NCBI GenBank assembly: GCA_035493195.1
Contig: DATJIM010000293.1
Location: 1 to 47,798, forward strand
Reading direction: 5' to 3'
Origin: Schlegelella_A sp035493195
Lineage (GTDB): Bacteria; Pseudomonadota; Gammaproteobacteria; Burkholderiales; Burkholderiaceae_C
DNA: 47,798 nt
Below, piece after piece: positions 16,097 to 24,824 of the stretch (position 1 is the first letter of the stretch; every line of letters begins with the position of its first letter). Under the pieces are notes generated by a model. It had not been told where the DNA came from and did not search any database. It worked only from the letters and a program-made list of their open reading frames with translations. The translations under genes and the position numbers were made by a program.

Positions 16097-17293
16097 CTAC
16101 CGCACGAGGCAGCGCTCGGCGGTCCAGCCGTAGAGCCATTCGAGCGCGTCGTAGAAGCGCTCGGGCGAACGGCCGCTCCAGAGGTCGTTGCGGACCAGGC
16201 GCTCGACGCCGTGGGCGTGGTAGACGCGTCCCATCTCGCGCGTCATGAGGACGACGCGCGCGGTGCGCGCAACGCGCGAGCGCTGGTAGAGCGCGAAGCC
16301 GGCGTCGAGGTCGTCCTCGCACGCGGCGAGCGCGCGGCCGAGCGTCACCGCGTCTTCGATCGCCATGCACGCGCCCTGCGCGAGGTACTGCAGCAGCGGA
16401 TGCGCAGCGTCGCCGAGCAGCGTCGTGCGGCCGTGCGTCCAGTCGGCGATCGGCGCGCGGTCGGCGGTCGCCCAGCGCTTCCAGCTCTTCGGCAGGTGCA
16501 GCAGCCGGCGCGGCTGCGGCGCGATGCCTTCGAAGTACGACAGTACTTCGGCTTGGCTCCCTTCGCTGACGCTCCACGTCTCGACCTCGCGGCTGTGGAA
16601 CGTGACGACGACGTTGTACTGCTCGCCGCCGCGCAGCGGATAGTGGACGAGGTGGCAGTTCGGCCCGGCCCAGACCGCCGCCGCGTTCCACCGCAGCTCG
16701 GCCGGGAAGTCGGCGACGTCGACGACGGCACGGTAGACGACGTGCCCGGAGACGCGGACGTCGTCGCCGACGGTCTGCGCGCGCACCGCCGACTTGACGC
16801 CGTCGCAGCCGACCAGGGCGGCGCCGGCGTGGCGCGCGCCGCTCGCGTCGCAGACGACGACGCCGTCCGCGGTCGCCTCGAAGCCGACGACGCGCGTCGA
16901 CGTCAGCAGCTCGACACCGTCTTGCCCTCGGACCCCTTCGAGGAGCGCGCGATGGACGTCGGCGCGGTGGATGACGGCGTAGGGATTGCCGAAGCGGGCA
17001 CGGAATGCCTCGCCGGTCGGCACCTCGGCGACGATCGATTCGTCGATCGCGTCCATCATCACGAGACGATCGATGTAGACCGCGCGGCCGCGCGCCCGCT
17101 CGCCGACGCCGAGCGCATCGAACGCGGCGAACGCGTTCGGCCCGAGCTGGACGCCGGCGCCGATCTCGCCCAGCTCGCTCGACTGCTCGAGGACCTTGAC
17201 GCGAAAGCCGCGCTGCGCGAGGGCGAGCGCGGCGGCGAGACCGCCGATGCCGCCGCCGGCGACGATGACCGGCGCCGCGGCGCGCGCCGTCAC
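16097..17293 (-). CDS. FAD-dependent 3-hydroxybenzoate 6-monooxygenase
   Basis: A 398-residue flavin hydroxylase. The FAD motif GGGIGGLAAALAL is at the N-terminus, the DG motif appears as GCDGVKSAVR, and the GD motif as LLGDAAHPLLQYLAQGACMA. The text GNPYAVIHRADVHRALL and its coupling to gentisate dioxygenase make 3-hydroxybenzoate 6-hydroxylase (NADH-dependent, forming gentisate) the best call; salicylate 5-hydroxylase-type or 1-hydroxylase activity is less likely. The GTG start overlaps the dioxygenase stop (GTGA), so the two are co-translated. Confidence 0.85.
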   Translation of the reverse strand: MTARAAAPVIVAGGGIGGLAAALALAQRGFRVKVLEQSSELGEIGAGVQLGPNAFAAFDALGVGERARGRAVYIDRLVMMDAIDESIVAEVPTGEAFRARFGNPYAVIHRADVHRALLEGVRGQDGVELLTSTRVVGFEATADGVVVCDASGARHAGAALVGCDGVKSAVRAQTVGDDVRVSGHVVYRAVVDVADFPAELRWNAAAVWAGPNCHLVHYPLRGGEQYNVVVTFHSREVETWSVSEGSQAEVLSYFEGIAPQPRRLLHLPKSWKRWATADRAPIADWTHGRTTLLGDAAHPLLQYLAQGACMAIEDAVTLGRALAACEDDLDAGFALYQRSRVARTARVVLMTREMGRVYHAHGVERLVRNDLWSGRSPERFYDALEWLYGWTAERCLVR

Positions 17294-18354
17294 TCCATCC
17301 GCTCCTCTCGCCAGAGACCGAGCACTTCCTGCACCGGTCGGTCAGAGAAGCTGAAGAGCGTCGTGTCGTCGCGCGCCGCGAGCGTGAACGCGCGCCACGA
17401 CGGCACGACGAAGACGTCGCGTGGCGCGAAGTCGTACGTCGCCTCGGCCGCGTCGCCGCCGGCGTCGACGGTCACACGGCCGCCGCCTTCGAGACAGACA
17501 TAGACGGTGCTGTCGCTGCTGCGCATCGGCCGCGTCGCGAAGCCCTTCGGCAGGCGTTGGGCGAAGGGGCCGATCGTCGGCATCGGCGAGCGGCCGGTCG
17601 CCGGATTGACGTAGCGCAGCTTGAAGCCGACGTGCGGATCGGCGTCGCCGCGGGCAATGCCGGCGAGCGCCTCGCGCGTGCGCGCGAACGGATAGACGAA
17701 GACGCGCGACGGCTCCCACGCGCGCGGCGCGTGGTCGAGCGGCAGCATGTTGTAGCCGTAGCGAAAGAGCGCGTCGCCTTCGGGCCGCGTTGCGTTGCGC
17801 GATGCGACCGCGCTCTTCTCGGCGAAGCCGGCGTCGAGGAAGCGCACGAGCGGGATGTCGAGGCCGTCGAGCCAGACGACCGGATCTCGCCCCGCGTTGC
17901 CGTGGTCGTGGTACGTCCACGACGGGGTGATGATGAAGTCGCCGAAGCGCATGGTCGTGCGCTCGCCGTCGACCGCGGTGTACGCGCCTTCGCCGTCGAG
18001 AACGAGGCGAAGCGCCGACTGGGTGTGGCGATGCGCCGGCGCGACCTCGCCGGGCAGGATCAACTGCAGCCCGGCGTAGAGCGATTGCGTGATCGACGAG
18101 CGGCCGCGCAGCGCCGGGTTCTCGAGGACGAGGACACGGCGCTCCGCCTCCTCGGCGGTGATCAGCGTGCCGGCCGCCATCACGTGCGGCCGGATCGCGT
18201 CGTAGCGGAAGTGGGCCGGCGCGACCGGGCTCTTCGGCGCCGGCGGAACGAGCGCGCCGAGCACCTCCCACAACGGCGTCATGCCGAGCGCGTCGATCGT
18301 TTCGTAGAAGGCGCGGCGCTGCGCGGTCTGCGCTGCGCCCGGATGACGGTCCAT
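17290..18354 (-). CDS. Gentisate 1,2-dioxygenase
   Basis: A 354-residue double-cupin iron enzyme that opens the ring of gentisate to maleylpyruvate. The metal-binding cupin is seen in PGEVAPAHRHTQSALRLVLDG with His residues at the expected spacing, and the later His in PSWTYHDHGN. The second cupin (GGGRVTVDAGGDAAEATYDF, then FVVPSWRAF) is structural. Overall length and order match the family. The ATG at 18354 was preferred to the GTG six codons earlier. It is the first gene of a two-gene operon; maleylpyruvate isomerase and fumarylpyruvate hydrolase genes are not in the window. Confidence 0.92.
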   Translation of the reverse strand: MDRHPGAAQTAQRRAFYETIDALGMTPLWEVLGALVPPAPKSPVAPAHFRYDAIRPHVMAAGTLITAEEAERRVLVLENPALRGRSSITQSLYAGLQLILPGEVAPAHRHTQSALRLVLDGEGAYTAVDGERTTMRFGDFIITPSWTYHDHGNAGRDPVVWLDGLDIPLVRFLDAGFAEKSAVASRNATRPEGDALFRYGYNMLPLDHAPRAWEPSRVFVYPFARTREALAGIARGDADPHVGFKLRYVNPATGRSPMPTIGPFAQRLPKGFATRPMRSSDSTVYVCLEGGGRVTVDAGGDAAEATYDFAPRDVFVVPSWRAFTLAARDDTTLFSFSDRPVQEVLGLWREERME

Positions 18355-18481
18355 CGGTCGATTGTGCGCCACGGTGCAAGCACCGCTGTCGGCGCGCCGG
18401 CCGAAGCGCTACAAGTCGGGACCGCTCCGAAAGCCCTGCCATGAGCCAGATCGAGCACCCGCGCCTGACGCTGCGCTGACC

Positions 18482-18841
18482 ATGCGACTCGCCGCCGACA
18501 TCGCCGTCGCGCTCGTCGCGCTGCTGCACGTGTACTTCCTCGTCCTCGAGATGTTCCTCTGGGACAAGCCGACCGGCCTCAGGACGTTCGGCCACACCGC
18601 CGAGCACGCCGCGGCGTCGAAGGTGCTCGCTGCCAACCAGGGTCTCTACAACGGATTCCTCGCCGCCGGCCTCGTCTGGGGGCTGTCGATGGGCGTCGCC
18701 GGCACGGGCGTGACGATCTTCTTCCTCGCCTGCGTGATCATCGCCGGCGTCTACGGCGCCGCGACCGCGTCGCGCAAGATCCTGTTCGTGCAGGCGTTGC
18801 CGGGAACGATCGCGCTCGCGCTCGTGCTGGCGACGCGCTGA
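18482..18841 (+). CDS. DUF1304 family membrane protein
   Basis: A 119-residue inner-membrane protein with four helices. DUF1304 hallmarks are ALLHVYFLVLEMFLWDKP, LAANQGLYNGFLAAGLVWG and ATASRKILFVQALPG. The family is widespread, with no proven function. It is transcribed away from the gentisate operon, so the 127 bases between them should contain promoters for both; a TACAAG element at 18410 is a possible -10 box. Confidence 0.87.
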   Translation: MRLAADIAVALVALLHVYFLVLEMFLWDKPTGLRTFGHTAEHAAASKVLAANQGLYNGFLAAGLVWGLSMGVAGTGVTIFFLACVIIAGVYGAATASRKILFVQALPGTIALALVLATR

Positions 18842-18854
18842 TCGCGCTGCCGCG

Positions 18855-19247
18855 TCAGAGCGAGCGGATCACTCCGGCAGCAAAGCCGCGCGCGGTCTGC
18901 AGCGCCGGTGCAGGCGTTGGAGCGCGCGCGTCCTCGACCGCGACGGCCACCGGCCCGCGCTCGCCACCGAGCCCGAGCATCGCGGCGACAAGCCACGTCG
19001 AGCCAGCGAAGAGGGCGATCGAGAGCACCGCGAGGGCGAGGAAGACGGCGCCGCCCATGAACGATGGCGCGAGCGTCGCGAAGCCGATCCCGGAGACGAA
19101 CGCCGCGCTCGCCGCGCCGCTGCGCAATCCGCCACCGAACGAACCGTTGATCGCGACCGCGTACGCGCTGACGGCTGCAAACAGAAGCGCGAGCTGGACG
19201 AAGCCCATGTCGACGAGCGTGGAGGCGAGGGCTTCGAGCATCGACAT
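18855..19247 (-). CDS. Hypothetical membrane protein
   Basis: A 130-residue protein with about three hydrophobic segments (LVDMGFVQLALLFAAVSAYA, SFMGGAVFLALAVLSIALFA, and part of the Ala/Gly-rich middle). No family is recognised. The C-terminus is short and Pro/Ala-rich. It converges with the DUF1304 gene. The ATG at 19247 has AGGAC upstream; an earlier in-frame codon at 19271 is less likely. Confidence 0.5.
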   Translation of the reverse strand: MSMLEALASTLVDMGFVQLALLFAAVSAYAVAINGSFGGGLRSGAASAAFVSGIGFATLAPSFMGGAVFLALAVLSIALFAGSTWLVAAMLGLGGERGPVAVAVEDARAPTPAPALQTARGFAAGVIRSL

Positions 19248-19385
19248 GGTGCGTCCTAGGCTTTGCGCCATTGGACAGGCAACGCGCGTGCGCAGGAATC
19301 GGTGCGCCTCCGTGTTCCGTGTAGGACGCGTTCGTACTCCCGACGAACGGTGGCTGCAGCCGATGAACGGCGCGCCCGGTCGGCG

Positions 19386-21785
19386 TCAGAACTCGATCCG
19401 GCCGCGGCCGCAGCGCTTCGCGCGGTAGAGCGCGGCGTCGGCGATCTCGACCAGCGCCGAGCAGTCGACCGCCGGGCTCGCGACCTGGCTCGCGACGCCG
19501 ATGCTGACGCCGAGCCACGCCGACGTCGTCGACGCGCGGTGCTCGATCTTGGCGTCGATCACCTGTTGCCGGCAGCGCTCGGCGACCGCGACCGCCGCCG
19601 CGAGGTCGGCGCCGGGCAGCAGCAGCGCGAACTCCTCGCCGCCGTAGCGCGCGACGAGCTCGCCACCGCGTCGCACCGACTCGCCGACCATCGTCGCGAT
19701 CTGCCGCAGCACGGCGTCGCCGGCGGGATGGCCGTAGTGGTCGTTGTATTCCTTGAAGTGGTCGACGTCGATCATCAGGAGGCCGATCGACGCGCCGCGC
19801 CGCGCCGCGCGCGCCCACTCCGCGCGCAACGTCTGGTCGAACAGTCGCCGGTTGCCGACCTCGGTCAGCGGGTCGGTCGTCGACAGCCGCGTCAGCTCCT
19901 CGTTGAGCCGGTGCAGCTCGAGCGCGTTGGTCTTCTTCTCGGTGATGTCCTGGAACGCGCCGAGCAGGCGAACCGGCTTGCCCTCGTCGCAGACCGCGAC
20001 GCCTTGCGCGCGCAGCCAGCGCGCGTTGCCCTTCGCGGTGACGAACGGCAGCTCGAGGTCCCACGGTTCGCCTTCGCGTGCCGCCGCCTCGATCGCCGCC
20101 TGCAGCGCCGGCCGACCCGTCGCGCCGTAGAACTGCATCGTCTCCTCGAGGCGCGGCGTCGCGCCGGGCGGCAGCTCATGGATGCGAAAGACCTGCTCGC
20201 TCCATTCGACCTGCATCGTCGTCAGGTCGAGCTCCCAGCCGCCGATGTTGGCGAGCTCGCCGGTGCGGCGCAGCATCTCGGCGGTGCGCTGGACTTCGGC
20301 CTCGGTTCGGATCCGCCGCGTCAGGTCCATGTGCGTGCCCGCCATCCGCACCGGCGTGTCGTCGCTCTCGCGCTCGACGACCTTGCCGCGGCTCAGCAGC
20401 CAGACCCAGTGACCGTCCTTGTGGCGGACACGGAACTCGCATTCGTACGCCGGCGTTTCGCGCCGGAAATGCGCTTCGATCGCCGAGATCAGCCGTTCGG
20501 CGTCGTCGCGGTGGACGAGCCTGCGCCAGGCGTCGCCGCTGTCGCCGATCTCGCCCGGCGCGTAGCCGAGCTGGCCGCGCATGACCTCGTTCGACGTGAA
20601 GCGGTCGTTGCGGACGTCCCAGTCCCAGAGGCCGAGCTCGGCGCCTTCGAGTGCGAGCTGGAGCTGCTCGGCGTTCTTCCTGCGCTCGCGCTCGGCGCTC
20701 GCCTCGAGCAGCGCGTACGACTTGCGCCGCCACTGGCCCCGGTAAAGGCCGAACGCTGCGCCGGCGCTCAGGACCGCGAAGAACGTCAGGTACGCGAACG
20801 CCTGCTGACGCCAGAGCGCGAAGACCTCGGCGCTCGAGCGGCTGACCGCGATGACCAGCGGATGGTCCATGTGCAGCGGCGGCGGTGCGATGCGGCCGAG
20901 CGCGGTGATCCGCACTTCGCCGGACCCGTCGATCGGAGCGACCACGATGCGGCCGTCGTCGCCGGCCTGCTCGCGTCCGAACGCTGCGATCAGCGGCTGG
21001 GAGTCGCCCGCGATGCGGCGCGCGTCCTCCGGCATCGTCACGAACACCTTGCCCTTGCCGTGACCGAGCGAGACCCACATGTCGGGCGCGTACAGGATCG
21101 AGCGCAGCAGGACGCGGAAGTACTCGGGCTCGAGCGCGGCCGCGACGGCGCCGATGAAGACTCCGCTCTGCGAATGGATCGGGCGGACAAAGATCACCGT
21201 GTAGTTGTCGAGCGGCGTTTTCAACGGCGCAGCGACGTGCAGCGCGTCGGGATTGCCGTCGCGCGCGGCACGGAAGTAGTCGCGGTCGGCGAAGTCGCGC
21301 CCGAGCAGCGAATCGACGCTGCTCGCGACGACGGTGCCTTCGCGGTCGAGCAGCGCCATCGAGCGAACCCCGGGGATCGCGTCGCTCAGCGCCTTCATGC
21401 GCTGCGACAGCACGGTCGGGACGATGCCGACCGGGGTCGCTCGGTAGTCGTCGCGGACCGTCGCGAGCGCGTGGCTCATGCCTTCGATCTGCTGGCCGAC
21501 GTTCGCCTCGACGACGTGCGCCTGCACCTGCAGGCGGTCGCGCTCGGTCGCGTCGCGCGCTTCGTGCGCCTTCAGCAGCGACCAGGCGATCAGCGCGCCG
21601 ACGATGGCGAGGCCGAACAGGAGCGCGAGCCACTCGGCGGCGAACTGGCGCGAGAAGCGCGCCTCGAGGTCGTCTTCGACGGCCGGCGTCGCCGCGGCGC
21701 GGCGGCGTACGACCGGCGAGGAGGACACCTCGACCAGCGGCAGCTCGCCGCCGGCGAGCGCTGCGAATCCGGATTCGCCAGCCAC
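19386..21785 (-). CDS. Sensory diguanylate cyclase (Cache-type sensor, two PAS, GGDEF)
   Basis: A 799-residue membrane receptor. A first helix (about 52-71) and second helix (329-348) enclose a periplasmic region of about 250 residues that looks like a double Cache sensor (MALLDREGTVVASSVDSLLG, RDFADRDYFRAARDG, then PIHSQSGVFIGAVAAAL). Two PAS domains follow (375-490 and 505-617), each ending in a PAC-type strand (MAGTHMDLTRR, LGAFQDITEKK). The C-terminal GGDEF domain has an active GGEEF motif at 715-719, with RGGE at the inhibitory-site position, one residue from the RxxD consensus. It should make cyclic di-GMP in response to an external ligand. It starts with GTG and diverges from the helicase gene. 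Confidence 0.9.
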   Translation of the reverse strand: MAGESGFAALAGGELPLVEVSSSPVVRRRAAATPAVEDDLEARFSRQFAAEWLALLFGLAIVGALIAWSLLKAHEARDATERDRLQVQAHVVEANVGQQIEGMSHALATVRDDYRATPVGIVPTVLSQRMKALSDAIPGVRSMALLDREGTVVASSVDSLLGRDFADRDYFRAARDGNPDALHVAAPLKTPLDNYTVIFVRPIHSQSGVFIGAVAAALEPEYFRVLLRSILYAPDMWVSLGHGKGKVFVTMPEDARRIAGDSQPLIAAFGREQAGDDGRIVVAPIDGSGEVRITALGRIAPPPLHMDHPLVIAVSRSSAEVFALWRQQAFAYLTFFAVLSAGAAFGLYRGQWRRKSYALLEASAERERRKNAEQLQLALEGAELGLWDWDVRNDRFTSNEVMRGQLGYAPGEIGDSGDAWRRLVHRDDAERLISAIEAHFRRETPAYECEFRVRHKDGHWVWLLSRGKVVERESDDTPVRMAGTHMDLTRRIRTEAEVQRTAEMLRRTGELANIGGWELDLTTMQVEWSEQVFRIHELPPGATPRLEETMQFYGATGRPALQAAIEAAAREGEPWDLELPFVTAKGNARWLRAQGVAVCDEGKPVRLLGAFQDITEKKTNALELHRLNEELTRLSTTDPLTEVGNRRLFDQTLRAEWARAARRGASIGLLMIDVDHFKEYNDHYGHPAGDAVLRQIATMVGESVRRGGELVARYGGEEFALLLPGADLAAAVAVAERCRQQVIDAKIEHRASTTSAWLGVSIGVASQVASPAVDCSALVEIADAALYRAKRCGRGRIEF

Positions 21786-21927
21786 GTCAGCGGGCCGGAG
21801 CCAGGCGGCGCGGCTGCGCCGCTCTCGAAGTCGAGCCCATGCGTAGCTATCGGCACGAAGGCGGCGGCCTGAAGCGGCGACCGCTGCCGCGCCGTGGCCG
21901 ATTGGGCTTCCCGACGCTGGATGGATT

Positions 21928-21933
21928 TACAGT
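21928..21933 (+). promoter_or_regulatory. Candidate -10 box of the helicase gene
   Basis: TACAGT, 32 bases before the ATG at 21966, in the gap divergent from the cyclase gene. The same hexamer precedes two other genes in this window. No good -35 box was found at normal spacing. Confidence 0.35.
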
Positions 21934-21965
21934 CCGGCACCGCCACCGCGAGCGTGCTCCGCCCG

Positions 21966-24059
21966 ATGTCCGTCCCGCCGCCGCCTGCTCGCCCTGCCGG
22001 GCTCCTCGATCGCCTGAACAACGCGCAGCGACGCGCCGCCGGCTTCGGCATCGACGGCGGCGTGCCGGCAGCGCAGACGCCGCCGCTCCTCGTCGTGGCC
22101 GGTGCCGGCTCGGGCAAGACGATGACGCTCGCCGCGCGCGTCGCCCGCCTCGTCCTCGCCGGCGCCGACCCGAGCCGCTTGTTGCTGCTGACGTTCTCGC
22201 GCCGCGCCGCGCTCGAGATGGAGCGCCGCGTCGGCGGTGCGCTGCACGACACGCTCGGCCTCGCCGCGCTGCAGCGCGCGCCGCGACTGCCGTGGTGCGG
22301 CACGTTCCACAGCGTCGGCGCGCGGCTGCTGCGCAGCGTCGCCGCCGCCGTCGGCCTCGACCCCGCGTTCACCGTCGACGACCGCACCGACTCGGAAGAC
22401 CTGCTCCACCTCCTGCGCCAGCGGCTCGCGCTTGCGAGCGGTGCGCGCCGCTTTCCGCAGAAGGCGACTTGCGTCGCGATCTACTCGCGCACTGTCAATT
22501 CGCGCCGGCCGCTCGCCGCCGTTCTGGCCGACGCATTCCCCTGGTGCAGCGAGCACGCCGAAGCGCTCGGCCGGCTCTTCGCCGCATACGTCGACGAGAA
22601 GCAGAAGCAGCGCGTGCTCGACTTCGACGACCTCCTGCTCTGGTGGGCCGAGGCGATGGCGACGCCTGCCGCCGGCGCCGCGATCCGCGCGCGCTTCGAC
22701 CACGTCCTCGTCGACGAGTACCAGGACACCAACCGCATCCAGGCCGAGATCGTGCGCGCGCTCCGTCCCGACGGCCGCGGCCTCACCGTCGTCGGCGACG
22801 ATGCGCAGTCGATCTATTCGTTTCGTGCCGCCGAGGTGCGCAACATCCTGGACTTCGCCGCGCAGTTCGATCCTCCCGCAACGGTGCTCGCGCTCGAGCA
22901 GAACTACCGTTCGACGGCGCCGCTCCTCGCGGCGTCGAACGCGGTGATCGCGCTCGCCGCCGAGCGCCACGCCAAGGAGCTCTGGAGCGACGTCCGGTCC
23001 GGTGAGCGCCCGGCGCTCGTCTGGGTCGACGACGAAGCCGCCGAGGCGGCGTGGGTCGCCGAGCGCGTCCTCGCGCTGCGCGAGTCGGGCCTCGCTCTGA
23101 AGAGCCAGGCGGTGCTTTTTCGCAGCAGCCAGCACAGCAGCGCGCTCGAGCTCGAGCTGGCACGGCGCGACATCCCGTTCGTCAAGTACGGCGGCCTGCG
23201 CTTCCTCGACGCCGCGCACATCAAGGACATCCTCGCCGTGCTGCGTTTCGCCGCCAACCCGCACGGCGAGCGCGCCGGCTTGCGCGCACTGCAGCTCGTG
23301 CCCGGGATCGGGCCGGCGACGGCCGAGCGCGTGCTGGCGGCGATTGCCGCCGGCGGCGACCCCGTCGAGCGGCTGCGCGATGTCGCGGTGCCGGCGGCGC
23401 TCGCGCCTGCATGGCACGACTTCGTCGCGCTCTACGCCGCGTTGCGCGCCGCGCGCTCGCCGTGGCCGGGTGAGCTCGTCGCGGTCGAACGCTGGTACCG
23501 GCCGCTCCTCGAGCGGTTGCACGACGACGCCGCGCCGCGCGCCGACGTCGTCGCGCACCTCGTCCGTCTCGCCGGCGGCTATCCGTCGCGCGAACGCTTC
23601 CTCACCGAGCTCGCGCTCGATCCACCGGCGGCGACGAGCGACGACGCCGCATCGCCTGGCCTCGATGAGGACTACCTGATCCTGTCGACGATCCACTCGG
23701 CGAAAGGGCAGGAGTGGAGCGCAGTGTCGCTGCTGCGCGTCGTCGACGGCTGCGTGCCGTCGGACATGGCGACGGGAAGCGACGTCGAGATCGAGGAGGA
23801 GCGTCGGCTCCTGTACGTCGCGATGACGCGCGCGCGCCATCACCTCCATCTGCTCGTGCCGCAGCGCTTCTACGTCTCGCAGCAGACCGCGTTCGGCGAT
23901 CGCCACGTCTATGGTGCGGTCAGCCGCTTCCTGCCGCCTTCGCTGCACGGCCTCTTCGACCACGTCGCGCCGACCGCCGGCGGCGCGGTCGGAGAGGCCT
24001 CGCCGCCGCCGCACGCGTCCGTCGACGTTGGTGCGCGCGTGCGCTCGCTGTGGGCCTGA
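21966..24059 (+). CDS. UvrD/Rep-like ATP-dependent DNA helicase (superfamily 1A)
   Basis: A 697-residue helicase with the full SF1A motif set: Q-motif region LDRLNNAQRRAA, Walker A GAGSGKT (46-52), motif Ia LLLTFSRRAALEM, motif II DEYQD (250-254), motif III GDDAQSIYSFR, motif IV QNYRSTAPLL, motif V TIHSAKGQEW (about 575) and motif VI YVAMTRARHHLHLL (about 618). It would unwind DNA 3' to 5' in repair or replication restart. It is a little shorter than UvrD and has no clear C-terminal Tudor domain. The start at 21966 was chosen because it lies downstream of a TACAGT box; earlier in-frame GTG (21894) and ATG (21921) lie upstream of that box. Confidence 0.9.
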   Translation: MSVPPPPARPAGLLDRLNNAQRRAAGFGIDGGVPAAQTPPLLVVAGAGSGKTMTLAARVARLVLAGADPSRLLLLTFSRRAALEMERRVGGALHDTLGLAALQRAPRLPWCGTFHSVGARLLRSVAAAVGLDPAFTVDDRTDSEDLLHLLRQRLALASGARRFPQKATCVAIYSRTVNSRRPLAAVLADAFPWCSEHAEALGRLFAAYVDEKQKQRVLDFDDLLLWWAEAMATPAAGAAIRARFDHVLVDEYQDTNRIQAEIVRALRPDGRGLTVVGDDAQSIYSFRAAEVRNILDFAAQFDPPATVLALEQNYRSTAPLLAASNAVIALAAERHAKELWSDVRSGERPALVWVDDEAAEAAWVAERVLALRESGLALKSQAVLFRSSQHSSALELELARRDIPFVKYGGLRFLDAAHIKDILAVLRFAANPHGERAGLRALQLVPGIGPATAERVLAAIAAGGDPVERLRDVAVPAALAPAWHDFVALYAALRAARSPWPGELVAVERWYRPLLERLHDDAAPRADVVAHLVRLAGGYPSRERFLTELALDPPAATSDDAASPGLDEDYLILSTIHSAKGQEWSAVSLLRVVDGCVPSDMATGSDVEIEEERRLLYVAMTRARHHLHLLVPQRFYVSQQTAFGDRHVYGAVSRFLPPSLHGLFDHVAPTAGGAVGEASPPPHASVDVGARVRSLWA

Positions 24060-24086
24060 GCGCGCGGCTCGGCGCGCAAACGAGAA

Positions 24087-24152
24087 GGCGGCAGCGCAGG
24101 TCGCCCCACGCTGCCGCCGATGAACGCGCCGACGCCGTTTCGCGTCGGCGCG
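24087..24152. terminator. Two adjacent perfect hairpins between convergent genes
   Basis: GGCGGCAGCG pairs with CGCTGCCGCC over 24087-24118, and CGCGCCGACGC pairs with GCGTCGGCGCG over 24125-24152. Both stems are perfect. They fill the 102-base gap between the helicase and csbD-like genes, which converge, so they likely end transcription from both sides although no T-run is present. Confidence 0.55.
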
Positions 24153-24161
24153 ACCCTGCAG

Positions 24162-24347
24162 TCAGATCTTGTCGATCGCGTCCTTGACCTTTTCCTTGGC
24201 GTCGCCGACCTTCGACTGCACCTTGCCGGCGGCCTTGTCGGCCGTGCCCTCGTCGCGCAGGTTCGGGTTGCCCATCGCCTCGCCCGTTTTTTCCTTGACG
24301 TTGCCCTTGGCCTCTTCCATCCGGCCCTTGACCTGGTCCTTGTTCAT
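24162..24347 (-). CDS. CsbD family stress protein
   Basis: A 61-residue hydrophilic, lysine-rich protein with the typical CsbD start MNKDQVKGRMEEAKGNVKEK and the repeat GKVQSKVGDAKEKVKDA. CsbD proteins are among the most abundant products under general stress in several bacteria, with no known mechanism. An AGAAAGG-type ribosome site precedes the ATG. Confidence 0.92.
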   Translation of the reverse strand: MNKDQVKGRMEEAKGNVKEKTGEAMGNPNLRDEGTADKAAGKVQSKVGDAKEKVKDAIDKI

Positions 24348-24493
24348 GTCTGTACCTTTCTCTTCAGTGGGACGCGGGCGGTCGCCGAAACGGCTGCCCG
24401 TTGCGGCACTCTGGGGCAATCGCCGCCTGGTTGGTGTCGGCACCGACTGTCGCGCGGCGTAGGAAAGCGTCGCTCTCCGGCGCAGGCAGCGCC

Positions 24494-24736
24494 CTAATCG
24501 CCTTGCTTCGGCTCGGCCTTGACGGCGCCACGCACGTTGAGCGCGGCCAGGCAGAGCTGCAGGACGACGAGCGCCCACGCGCTCGTGTACCAGCCCCAGG
24601 CGATCCAGAGCCCATTGCTGACGAGGAACGCCCAGAAGCCGATCTCGCGTCGGCGCTTGTGCGTCGATGCGACGAACCACGCCGCCCAGACGGTCACCGC
24701 CATCGCCGGCCATTGGACGAGATCGAGCCAGTCCAT
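24494..24736 (-). CDS. Small hypothetical membrane protein
   Basis: An 80-residue protein with three hydrophobic helices (WPAMAVTVWAAWFVAS, GFWAFLVSNGLWIAWGWYT, AWALVVLQLCLAALNVRG) separated by a basic loop. The layout resembles half of a PnuC/SWEET-like bundle, but no family can be claimed. Its ATG lies 88 bases from the divergent OmpA-like lipoprotein gene. The 146 bases between it and the CsbD gene show nothing else. Confidence 0.6.
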   Translation of the reverse strand: MDWLDLVQWPAMAVTVWAAWFVASTHKRRREIGFWAFLVSNGLWIAWGWYTSAWALVVLQLCLAALNVRGAVKAEPKQGD

Positions 24737-24758
24737 CGTGCTCAGCGGAGCTTCACCG

Positions 24759-24788
24759 TTGTCGGCGCGGCGGCGCCGACGCTACAGT
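24759..24788 (+). promoter_or_regulatory. Candidate housekeeping promoter of the OmpA-like lipoprotein gene
   Basis: TTGTCG at 24759-24764 and TACAGT at 24783-24788 are separated by 18 bases and end 36 bases before the start codon. Confidence 0.42.
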
Positions 24789-24824
24789 TTCCATCCCACC
24801 TCGACTTCGAAGCGCGTCATCGAC

